Origin: an uncultured Candidatus Saccharibacteria bacterium | GTDB lineage: Bacteria > Patescibacteriota > Saccharimonadia > Saccharimonadales > Saccharimonadaceae | DNA: 64,000 bases | Assembly (NCBI GenBank): GCA_938036625.1 | Contig: CALHQH010000037.1 | Span: 1-64,000, forward strand | Direction: 5' to 3' | Shown: positions 31,297-38,740 of the stretch, in pieces | How positions within the stretch are numbered: position 1 is the first letter of the stretch | How the letters are laid out: every line of letters begins with the position of its first letter | The notes under the pieces: generated by a model | Told to the model about the DNA's origin: nothing | The model's database searches: none | The model's input: the letters and a program-made list of their open reading frames with translations, nothing else | Position numbers and translations under genes: made by a program

Positions 31297-32583
31297 ATGC
31301 AACACACAGTAACAGAGGTCAGGCTAAAGAATGGTGCCCGTGGCCTTCTCATTGACGTTCCTGGTGCAACCGTGATGAGCTTCCAGTTCCAATTCCGGGC
31401 GGGCAACCGCTATGTTGCGAGCAAGGACATCTACGAGACGGCGCACATTATGGAGCATATGGCCTTTGGTGCTAATGCTCAGTTTGCGAGCGAGCACGAG
31501 TACGAGGCAGAGTTTATTAAAAACGGTGCCTACCACAATGCCTGGACGAGCGATTTGTCTATGGTGTATGTGGCGGACTGTGCGGACTTTGAGTGGGAGC
31601 GTATTTTGCAGTTGCAGCAGGTGGCTATCACTCAGCCAAAGTTCAACCAGACGGAGCTCGAAGCCGAGAAGGGTAATGTGCGCAGCGAGCTTGTCGGCTA
31701 CCTCAACAACCATAATCGAGTGCTGTGGCCCAAGATCCAGCAGCTGCTAGGGAATGACATCTACACCTTCCACCAGCGCGTACGCACCATTGCTCACGTG
31801 CAGCTGAGCGATATTCAGGAACACTACCGGCGCACCCACACCAGCGACAACCTTCGCTTTGTCATTGCTGGCAAAATGGCGGGGCGCAAGGCGCAGATCA
31901 AGCGCATGCTCGAGAGCTGGCAGCTGCCGCGTGGTGAGCGATTTGCGGTGCCGCACGACGAACTTCACAGTGGTAAACCTACCCTCATCCGTCGCAAAGA
32001 GGCCAGCAACCTCACCTTTGGCTGGTCGATGGAGATCCCGCGCGAGCTCAGCGACAAAGAAGACGCCGCACTAGATTGCCTCAACCACATCCTCACCGGC
32101 ACGATGCACTCGCGCATCTTTGGTAAGGCGCGCAAGCAGGGCATGGCCTATGGGATGTTTAGTGATGGCTCGGTGGGCAAATATGAGAGCAGCTGGGACT
32201 TTGGTGGCGAGGTAGAGTGCGATAAGGCAGAGCGGCTCTTTGGCCTGATTGTCAGTGAGCTCCAGGCGGTGCTGCGTGGTGAGATTACCGAGGCCGAGCT
32301 TGAGGCAGCCAAATCCTACGGCCTGGGGCGTTACCAAATGGGGGCGCAGACGGTGGCGCAGATTAGCGGATTCTACACTGGCCGCTTCTTCTGGGATGGG
32401 TATGTGAAGGACTATGCCAAGGTGCCACAAGAGATCAAAGGTACAACCCTCGAGCAAATGAATGCTGTGGCGCGTGAATTCATTGCCGCTAACACCTGGG
32501 CACTCGCTGGCGTAAGCAGCGGTGAGCGCAGCGACATCGTGCGGCTGGGAGAGCAGCTGGAGGAGTTGTTTGCACAGAGGTAG
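31297..32583 (+). CDS. M16-family zinc peptidase
   Basis: M16 (pitrilysin/processing peptidase) enzymes use an inverted HxxEH zinc motif. Here it is HIMEHMAFG (about residues 51-55), with the third ligand Glu likely in ELEAEKGNVRSELVG about 75 residues later. Further family features are YHNAWTSDLSMVYVADC, YRRTHTSDNLRFVIAGKM and, in the second domain, LNHILTGTMHSRIFGKARKQ. At 428 residues it is one two-domain subunit, as in bacterial PqqL/YmxG-type peptidases that dimerise. There is no signal peptide, so it acts inside the cell unless exported otherwise. It starts at the base after the secA stop, so the genes are likely co-translated; a role in degrading signal or small peptides is speculation. 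Confidence 0.92.
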   Translation: MQHTVTEVRLKNGARGLLIDVPGATVMSFQFQFRAGNRYVASKDIYETAHIMEHMAFGANAQFASEHEYEAEFIKNGAYHNAWTSDLSMVYVADCADFEWERILQLQQVAITQPKFNQTELEAEKGNVRSELVGYLNNHNRVLWPKIQQLLGNDIYTFHQRVRTIAHVQLSDIQEHYRRTHTSDNLRFVIAGKMAGRKAQIKRMLESWQLPRGERFAVPHDELHSGKPTLIRRKEASNLTFGWSMEIPRELSDKEDAALDCLNHILTGTMHSRIFGKARKQGMAYGMFSDGSVGKYESSWDFGGEVECDKAERLFGLIVSELQAVLRGEITEAELEAAKSYGLGRYQMGAQTVAQISGFYTGRFFWDGYVKDYAKVPQEIKGTTLEQMNAVAREFIAANTWALAGVSSGERSDIVRLGEQLEELFAQR

Positions 32584-32666
32584 AAGCTCCTCAGCTTAGC
32601 ATAGTTGCCTGCCTTTGCGCTACAAGAGTCGAAGTTTTTGTGGCGATGCTTGGCCTATCTGCTTAT

Positions 32667-32684
32667 ATAATTTGATCAAATTAT
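32667..32684. promoter_or_regulatory. 18-bp perfect palindrome, candidate operator
   Basis: ATAATTTGATCAAATTAT equals its own reverse complement. It lies about 85 bases after the M16 gene and 90 bases before the small gene at 32774. An operator for a dimeric regulator is possible; as RNA it would form only a 7-bp AU stem, followed by TTACTATTTTT, so a weak terminator is the alternative. Confidence 0.4.
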
Positions 32685-32773
32685 TGTTACTATTTTTAGT
32701 GAAGGCAAGGAGAGATACTTGCATTCATTGGATTTTGTTGTATTATTGAAGTAATAGCATAGGAGAACAATAT

Positions 32774-33052
32774 ATGAGTGACGTCAATCCAACCAACAGC
32801 GCAAGTTACCGCCCTGGGGATGAAAAGCTTGGCTACAACAAACCTATCACGCTCACTCTGACCGACAGAGAGTGTTCAGACATAATGGATGTAATTACTG
32901 AGTTTACAATGGGTGGATTTTCCCCTTCTGACGAAGACTGGGACTGGATGGAAAAAGTCATGGGAATGGCAACGCGGGACAGTCTGATAGAAGTCAGTCA
33001 TAAAATCGGCAAGTTTCGTCGCAGCCAGGCTGAATCTCATGAACCAAGTTAA
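32774..33052 (+). CDS. Uncharacterised small acidic protein, 92 aa
   Basis: The protein is MSDVNPTNSASYRPGDEKLG and on, with an amphipathic middle (LTLTDRECSDIMDVITEFTM) and the acidic, Trp-containing motif SDEDWDWMEKVMGMA. It is soluble with no membrane segment. TAGGAGAACAATAT precedes the ATG at 32774, a good ribosome binding site at eight bases or so. A TATTATTG -10-like sequence lies about 35 bases upstream. I do not recognise a family. The next small gene at 33176 may be transcribed with it. Confidence 0.7.
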   Translation: MSDVNPTNSASYRPGDEKLGYNKPITLTLTDRECSDIMDVITEFTMGGFSPSDEDWDWMEKVMGMATRDSLIEVSHKIGKFRRSQAESHEPS

Positions 33053-33175
33053 TTACATGCTTTAAGCAATCGTTACAGGTACAGGAGTCGCTAAAACAAG
33101 CGATAATAATACATAGCGCCAGCATAATGTCATACCGTCACGCGCATTGGCACGTACTTTATATGAGGAATGGTT

Positions 33176-33343
33176 ATGAGCGAGGAAGCACAGGCCGACA
33201 TCCAGAAGTACGGCTACAACCCTAAGGATATGCCCGATTGCTTCCTCCCCGATAACTTTGACGAAGTATTTCAGCGTATCGGGATACATGGCACAAGACC
33301 GCGTCGCGATAGTCGTTTAGTGTGGGGCACTCCTACCTGCTAG
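33176..33343 (+). CDS. Putative small protein, 55 aa
   Basis: The open frame encodes MSEEAQADIQKYGYNPKDMP followed by DCFLPDNFDEVFQRIGIHGT and a basic C-terminal region ending with Cys. A short ribosome binding site (GAGGA) lies six bases before the ATG, and a perfect hairpin follows the stop codon immediately. GC-rich, housekeeping-like codon use contrasts with the gene before it. No family is recognised; expression is unproven. Confidence 0.5.
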   Translation: MSEEAQADIQKYGYNPKDMPDCFLPDNFDEVFQRIGIHGTRPRRDSRLVWGTPTC

Positions 33344-33369
33344 ACAGCCGACCATAAACGGTCGGCTGT
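33344..33369 (+). terminator. Hairpin after the 55-aa frame
   Basis: A perfect 10-bp stem (ACAGCCGACC with GGTCGGCTGT, 33344-33353 with 33360-33369) and a six-base loop, directly after the TAG. The T-tract is poor (ATGTGTTGG). It also lies downstream of the minus-strand gene at 33395 and could serve both. Confidence 0.65.
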
Positions 33370-33394
33370 ATGTGTTGGTTGTGCGTTTGCGCTC

Positions 33395-34351
33395 TTAAGC
33401 TGCGCGGTACACTGCCATCTTCGCGTTGAGCAGTTTGTTCATCTCGGTGAGGCTACTATCCTTTTTGTGGAGGACGCCGTCGTCGATGACGTATGTCTCG
33501 GCCTTGCTGTCTCTGTTTTCGGGGACTTTGGGCGCGGTGTTTTGCCCGCTGTATTTGCTGCGGCTGGTTAGGTCACTGTGGGTGCGGTAGTATTGGGCAG
33601 CTTTGAGACGGTGGTCTTTGACCGCTTGATAATACTTCAGGTATTCGCCGCCAAGTGCGCGTGCGTTGTCGTTTTCGCTGATGTTTTGCACTTTTTTGGC
33701 TTGCTCTATGCACGAGCCGTAGGTTTTGCTTGCTTCCTTTTCGATCTCGCTATCGGTCAGTGCAGGAGCGCTCGTAAGCGCTGCACTGCCACCCTTGCGG
33801 AAGTCAAAGTTGAGAATCTGGCGGTTGAGCACGCGAGTGTCAGCGCACTCTTTGATAAAGGTGGCGACGGTGGAGTAGTAGCTGGGCAGCTTGCCAAGCG
33901 CAGTGATGGCTGCGTCTGTCTCGCGCTTGTACTGCTCGTACGCACGTTTGATATCTTCGTCGTGCATGGCGCGCGAGCTACCAAGCTTGCTGATGAGTTC
34001 TTTGCGGTTGTCTGCAAATGCCTTGGCGTCGATCATCTCACCGCGAGAAAGCGGCTGCAGCAGGCGCTCCTCGGTGCGGCTATGGCTGCGAATGAGTGCC
34101 TGGGCATCTTGCAGGTCTTTGCGGCTTGGTGGTGCCGACTGGATGGTTACAACGATGATAATGATGATGACTAGTACAATGCCCACCGCGCCGGCAATCA
34201 GCCCATACAGCAGCTTCTTATTTGCCAGCAGTTTGTTACCCGAGCGAGGTGGCTGCGGGGTATTGCTAGACTGTGATGCATTCATATTCATGGTGTTCGT
34301 TGGTGAGGTCATAGCTGGTTGGCTGTGGCCAGAGGTGGGCTGGGTGTCCAT
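33395..34351 (-). CDS. Uncharacterised membrane-anchored protein, 318 aa
   Basis: The first 43 residues are Gln/Ser/Pro/Asn-rich and should be cytoplasmic (MDTQPTSGHSQPAMTSPTNT). A strong transmembrane helix spans about residues 48-68 (LYGLIAGAVGIVLVIIIIIV), and the rest is outside. The outer part is mostly helical with conserved-looking cysteines (FIKECADTRVLNRQILNFDF, KTYGSCIEQAKKVQNI) that could form a disulfide. I do not recognise the family. It stands alone on the minus strand; the next minus-strand gene is far away. It resembles the other single-pass exported proteins in the window in layout only. Confidence 0.8.
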   Translation of the reverse strand: MDTQPTSGHSQPAMTSPTNTMNMNASQSSNTPQPPRSGNKLLANKKLLYGLIAGAVGIVLVIIIIIVVTIQSAPPSRKDLQDAQALIRSHSRTEERLLQPLSRGEMIDAKAFADNRKELISKLGSSRAMHDEDIKRAYEQYKRETDAAITALGKLPSYYSTVATFIKECADTRVLNRQILNFDFRKGGSAALTSAPALTDSEIEKEASKTYGSCIEQAKKVQNISENDNARALGGEYLKYYQAVKDHRLKAAQYYRTHSDLTSRSKYSGQNTAPKVPENRDSKAETYVIDDGVLHKKDSSLTEMNKLLNAKMAVYRAA

Positions 34352-34641
34352 TGCTTGTGTCCTTTATCTTCGTTGTTGATACTAAAATTACCTATAGACT
34401 ATATATTATAGCAATAGTTGCAGTGAGCGCAAATTGACGGAAGAAGAGCTGTTGCGGTCTGTTACATATGGTGATGTACCAGTGCGCGTGGTATACAAGA
34501 AACAAGCGAAAAAGCAATAATACCGCTACGAGAGATAGCGATCATAATGATGAGAGCGCGCCAAGAACAAGGGCAGTATGATACACTCTCTGACCTCTGT
34601 ATATTCTGTGTTTTGGGTGCTGTGTATGCTATAATGGCGGT

Positions 34642-35988
34642 ATGAAAGTTGCGATTGCTGGGTACGACGTTGAGGGTCGTGCGACGTATGATTATGCGCG
34701 GCAGGTGTGGCCTGCGGCGGAGATTGTGATAGCCGATGAGCGGCGCATTACTGATGTGCCGCCTGGGGTGGTAGATGTATTGACGGGCCCAGATGCCTTT
34801 GCTCAGCTGGGCGATGCCGATATCGTCATGCGTACCCCTGGGCTGGCGCCGTGGCGGATCGAGACAGACGGCACAGTGTGGTCGGCCACGAATGAGTTCT
34901 TCGCACGCTGCCCCGCGCCGATCATTGGCGTGACAGGTACAAAGGGCAAGGGTACAACGGTGAGCCTCATCGCTGCGATGCTGCAAGCCCTTGGGCGCAC
35001 CGTCCATGTGGTGGGCAATATTGGCCAGCCAGCCTTGGCACAGCTAGGGCAGATTAGCCCAGATGATGTGGTGGTGTATGAGCTGAGTAGCTTCCAATTG
35101 TGGGATGCCGAGCGTTCACCGCAGATCGCAGTAGTGCTGATGATTGAGCCCGACCACCTCGACAAACACGTTAATTTCGCCGAATACGTCGATGCCAAGG
35201 CGAACATTCGGCGGCACCAGCGGCCGGGCGATGTGTGTATTTATCATCCGAGCAATCCATATGCCGCGCAGATCGCTGAGTCGCTCGACACGGATGTTGC
35301 GCGTGGCAGCCTGGGTACGCCACCACCGGCGTATCGCTATGGCACGCCAGATGATGGCATGGTGTATGTGAAAGATGACGCCTTTTGGCAGGGTGAGCGG
35401 CGGCTTTGCGCAACGGATCGCCTGCAGCTGCCCGGTGCGCACAATATTGAGAATGCTTGTGCGGCGCTGAGCGCGGTGCTTGCCTTCGATCCACAAGCTG
35501 TGCCGCAGCGCCTGGCGGAGGGGCTGGCCAGCTTTGCTGGCTTGCCGCATCGCTTGGCCTTCGTGGCAGAGCAGGATGAGGTACGGTATTATGATGATAG
35601 TATTGCTACCACACCGGGCAGTGCCATTGCAGCGCTGCGTGCCTTTGCAGAGCCCAAGGTGCTCATCGTTGGTGGGGCAGACAAAGGCGGTGATTATGAG
35701 CCACTGGCGCAAGAAGTGTATGCTCAGGGTGAGTCTGTCCGCGCCATCATCACGATGGGAGCGAATGCTTCGGCGATTGCCGCGGTATTGCAAAGCTATG
35801 GTGTTACTGCGCCTATCATCACGCTCGGTAGTGTGCCTATGACAGAGGTTGTGGCTGCCGTCAAGCAGCAGGCCGAGCCGGGTGATGTCGTCATCCTAAG
35901 CCCCGCTGCCGCGAGCTTCGACCAATACCGTAGCTATGCCGACCGTGGTGAGCAATTTATTGCAGCAGTGCAGGGCGGCGGAGTGTAA
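34642..35988 (+). CDS. murD: UDP-N-acetylmuramoylalanine--D-glutamate ligase
   Basis: MurD adds D-Glu to UDP-MurNAc-L-Ala in the cytoplasm. The N-terminal Rossmann domain begins KVAIAGYDVEGRATYDY. The ATP-binding loop is IIGVTGTKGKGTTVSLIAAM (about residues 95-114), followed by YELSSFQLWD, IEPDHLDKHVNFAEYVDAKA, PGAHNIENACAALSAVLAF and the C-terminal substrate motif YYDDSIATTPGSAIAALRAF. The length of 448 is normal. TATAAT (34630-34635) ends exactly six bases before ATG 34642, indicating a leaderless message. It is alone, not in a dcw cluster. With uppS, uppP and the CHAP hydrolase it shows that this cell makes peptidoglycan. Confidence 0.95.
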   Translation: MKVAIAGYDVEGRATYDYARQVWPAAEIVIADERRITDVPPGVVDVLTGPDAFAQLGDADIVMRTPGLAPWRIETDGTVWSATNEFFARCPAPIIGVTGTKGKGTTVSLIAAMLQALGRTVHVVGNIGQPALAQLGQISPDDVVVYELSSFQLWDAERSPQIAVVLMIEPDHLDKHVNFAEYVDAKANIRRHQRPGDVCIYHPSNPYAAQIAESLDTDVARGSLGTPPPAYRYGTPDDGMVYVKDDAFWQGERRLCATDRLQLPGAHNIENACAALSAVLAFDPQAVPQRLAEGLASFAGLPHRLAFVAEQDEVRYYDDSIATTPGSAIAALRAFAEPKVLIVGGADKGGDYEPLAQEVYAQGESVRAIITMGANASAIAAVLQSYGVTAPIITLGSVPMTEVVAAVKQQAEPGDVVILSPAAASFDQYRSYADRGEQFIAAVQGGGV

Positions 35989-36216
35989 GCCGCTTTGTCC
36001 GCGCGCTTTTCATAATTAAACTGATATAAGGATGAATACACCTCCAAAATATTCACTTCGTGTCCGAGAATTGCTCGCAGCTATGATGTGCAATGTGTAC
36101 TCCGAATGAAGTAATGATCTTGGCGGGGAAAAGGGCTATTTTGCAATTGAGCAGGATATACTATAATAAAAAATAAGCAACGTGTAAGTAATACAAGATA
36201 AGGAACGAATAGTCTC

Positions 36217-37179
36217 ATGAATCAGCAACCATATACTAATTCACCGCAGCCTGCTGCTGCGCCGCAGTATAGCAAGGGGCAGCTTGCCGTGGCCCGTGCT
36301 GCTATGTCTAGCGACAACACCGTGCTGGCAGTCACCTTTATTGGCTTCTTTTTTATGACGTCGGCGTATTTTATTTTTACGGCGCTGGCCGAGCATTTTA
36401 GCGTAGAAGGTACTGGTGTGGAGGCAGAACAAGTTCCACTCTGGCTGAGGCTGATCCTAGCTTTGTTTGGTGGTGCTATCCTCTTTGGTATTATCCTCCT
36501 TGTTGGGATGTTTTTCATCCGGATGGAGCGGCAGAAGATGCTGGGCAATGCTATGCAAGTAGAGTATAGCGATTATGCGTGGCTGCGCGATTGGGCCAAC
36601 GTCACAGCGGCCGACCTCGGTTTGCCACGGGTAGAGATCTTCGTCACGCAGAACCCAGTCATCAATGCCTATGCCTTTGGCTTTATGAATCCATACTGTA
36701 TTGTGCTGCACTCTGGCTCGATTCGCTACCTCACACCCGATGAGCTCAAGGCGGTCGTCATCCACGAGATGGGGCACATTAAGTACAAGCACACCGTGGC
36801 TATGCTGTACTTGCAGCCGTTCTTGGCATTGCCGTTTGTCTCCTCGGTGTCTGGCTGGCTGGCGGGCTTTTGGCAGCGCCGCACCGAGTATACGGCCGAC
36901 CGCTTGGCGCTTACCTACACCGAAGATCCAGAGCTCGTCAAGAATGCGCTCGTCAAGGTGCACATTGGCCCTGATGTGGCGGAGGGGATGAATGAGACTG
37001 CTCGCCAGTGGCAGCGCTACACCGCCAACCGGCCAATGAACCGCTTTGCCCAGACCTTGAGCGACCACCCATACCTTGTGCGCCGGCTTGATCACATTGA
37101 TGAGATGGCCGCCAAACTCCTCGCACCTCAAGCGTCAGGTGCGCCAGTCCAGCCCACGACACCAGTCCAACCGCAGTAG
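36217..37179 (+). CDS. htpX: M48-family membrane metalloprotease (HtpX-like)
   Basis: HtpX-type proteases degrade misfolded membrane proteins. Residues 1-30 are polar, followed by two transmembrane helices (TFIGFFFMTSAYFIFTAL and LILALFGGAILFGIILLVGM). The zinc motif VIHEMGHIKYKH (HExxH) lies near residue 188, and the downstream Glu ligand sits in RRTEYTADRLALTYTEDPEL. The family motif NAYAFGFMNPYCIVLHSGSI precedes it. The C-terminal part contains LSDHPYLVRRLDHIDEMA, typical of M48. The length of 320 is near normal. AAGGAACG precedes the ATG at 36217. It is a single-gene unit between murD and prfB. Confidence 0.93.
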   Translation: MNQQPYTNSPQPAAAPQYSKGQLAVARAAMSSDNTVLAVTFIGFFFMTSAYFIFTALAEHFSVEGTGVEAEQVPLWLRLILALFGGAILFGIILLVGMFFIRMERQKMLGNAMQVEYSDYAWLRDWANVTAADLGLPRVEIFVTQNPVINAYAFGFMNPYCIVLHSGSIRYLTPDELKAVVIHEMGHIKYKHTVAMLYLQPFLALPFVSSVSGWLAGFWQRRTEYTADRLALTYTEDPELVKNALVKVHIGPDVAEGMNETARQWQRYTANRPMNRFAQTLSDHPYLVRRLDHIDEMAAKLLAPQASGAPVQPTTPVQPQ

Positions 37180-37538
37180 GGGAGTGCAAGGCGATACATC
37201 GCCGTGTGTACAGAGGCCACTATCTCTGCGATGGTGGTTTCTTGGTTTTGCTCTATACCTACGATAGTGCACACTTCGACCGCAAAGGTTCATCGATCAC
37301 TTGCACCTTTTCCTTTTGTTCCTCTTCTCAAGCGATGCACCTCTCTTGGTTATAAGCTTGCCAGTATCAGCGCTGAAAATATTGTTATAATAACGATGTT
37401 CCGCACTTTGCCTGAACGAAGTTATGGAGCGAGTGAACGCGTGTCGCAATACTCTGTGAGATTCAGGCCTAGTTATGCTCAGCAATGCTTTGCGCCATAA
37501 GTAGAGCCAGCACCTCAAGAGTGCGGTATAATAGACCT
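37180..37538 (+). other. Intergenic region with orphan promoter and hairpin
   Basis: No gene is seen in these 359 bases. TATAAT at 37386-37391 has no coding region behind it. About 20 bases downstream, GCCTGAA (from about 37410) pairs with TTCAGGC (ending about 37468) and closes a roughly 45-base loop. A small RNA or a long alternative prfB leader is possible. The region ends with the prfB -10 (37527-37532). Confidence 0.35.
37527..37532 (+). promoter_or_regulatory. -10 element of prfB, six bases before the start codon
   Basis: TATAAT followed by six bases and ATG 37539. It excludes the longer in-frame start at 37485, which would lie upstream of the promoter. Confidence 0.65.
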
Positions 37539-38624
37539 ATGCAACCACTCAAAAAGCGCGCCGCACAGCTCCTCGCCGATATTCTCGATGCGATTCGTCG
37601 TTTGCAAATTACGGACAAAGCTACTCAGCTCACTCAGCTCGAGGCGCAGCTGGCCGACTCGCAAATTTGGGCCAATCCAGCCCACGCTCAGCAAGTGTCA
37701 CGCCAGGCAGCAGCCCTGCGGGGGCAGATAGAGCCATGGCGAGTGTTACAGGCTCAGGCGAGCGACATTGTGGAGCTCATGGATCTTGGCGATGATTCAA
37801 TGATACCAGAGTTCGAGCAGCAGCTTGCTGCCCTCGAGCACGACTACCAAGCGCGCCACCGTGACCTCCTCTACAGTGGTGAGCACGACGACCAACCGGC
37901 TATTATCAAGATCAGTGCCGGGGCCGGTGGTACCGATGCACAGGATTGGGCAGCGATGCTCGAGCGGATGTACCTGCGCTTTGCTGAGCAGCATAGCCTT
38001 CAAGCGGAGCTTCTCGAGCGCTCGACGGGCGAAGAAGCGGGCATCAAGAGTGCGACATACAGCCTCCATGGTGCGTATGCCTATGGCCAGCTGCGTAGCG
38101 AGCATGGTGTGCACCGCCTGGTGCGGCTCAGCCCGTTTAATGCCGACCATTTGCGCCAGACGAGCTTTGCTCTGGTGGAGGTGATGCCCGAGATCGCTGA
38201 GCCTGAGCAGGTGCAGCTTGAGGACAAAGACCTCCGGATCGACGTCTACCGCAGTGGTGGCAAGGGCGGACAGGGCGTTAATACGACCGACTCGGCGGTG
38301 CGCGTTACCCATTTGCCAACTGGTATCGTCGTTGCGATTCAAAACGAACGCAGCCAGATCCAAAACCGCGAGACCGCGCTCACTATCCTGCGCTCGCGCC
38401 TCGCTCAGCTCCAGCACGAGCAGCAAGCCGCCAGCCTTGCTGACCTCCGCACCGGTGAGTCCGCTAGCTGGGGTGCACAGATCCGCAACTATGTGCTTCA
38501 TCCCTATACCCTCGTCAAAGACACTCGCACCAAACACGAAGCCCACGACGCCCAAGCTGTCCTCGACGGCGCCATCGACGGCTTTATCGAGGCGTATCTG
38601 GCGATGGGGGTGGGGGAGAAGTAA
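37539..38624 (+). CDS. prfB: Peptide chain release factor 2
   Basis: RF2 reads UAA and UGA. The SPF codon-reading tripeptide is in VHRLVRLSPFNADHLRQTSF and the GGQ catalytic loop in YRSGGKGGQGVNTTDSAVRV. The 361 residues match RF2. The usual programmed +1 frameshift near codon 26 is absent: the frame is open without an internal UGA. So RF2 is not autoregulated that way here. Its presence, with TGA used as a stop by several genes in this window, shows the standard code, unlike the UGA-as-glycine Gracilibacteria. The start follows TATAAT by six bases, so the mRNA is leaderless. Confidence 0.95.
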   Translation: MQPLKKRAAQLLADILDAIRRLQITDKATQLTQLEAQLADSQIWANPAHAQQVSRQAAALRGQIEPWRVLQAQASDIVELMDLGDDSMIPEFEQQLAALEHDYQARHRDLLYSGEHDDQPAIIKISAGAGGTDAQDWAAMLERMYLRFAEQHSLQAELLERSTGEEAGIKSATYSLHGAYAYGQLRSEHGVHRLVRLSPFNADHLRQTSFALVEVMPEIAEPEQVQLEDKDLRIDVYRSGGKGGQGVNTTDSAVRVTHLPTGIVVAIQNERSQIQNRETALTILRSRLAQLQHEQQAASLADLRTGESASWGAQIRNYVLHPYTLVKDTRTKHEAHDAQAVLDGAIDGFIEAYLAMGVGEK

Positions 38625-38740
38625 TAAATATACAGGCAAGAACAGTGCCTTGAGTGGTATACTAGACCATCTTATAATGTACGACAAAAATAGATCAAAA
38701 TAGCATCTATCTGTGGTAATAAGTGGTACAATAAGGGCAT

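Noticed and set aside
36040..36130. CTCCAAAATATTCACTTCG-like stretch resembling the core strand of the structured element
   Set aside because: Only about ten bases agree, and the partner strand and outer stem are missing, so it is not a fourth copy.
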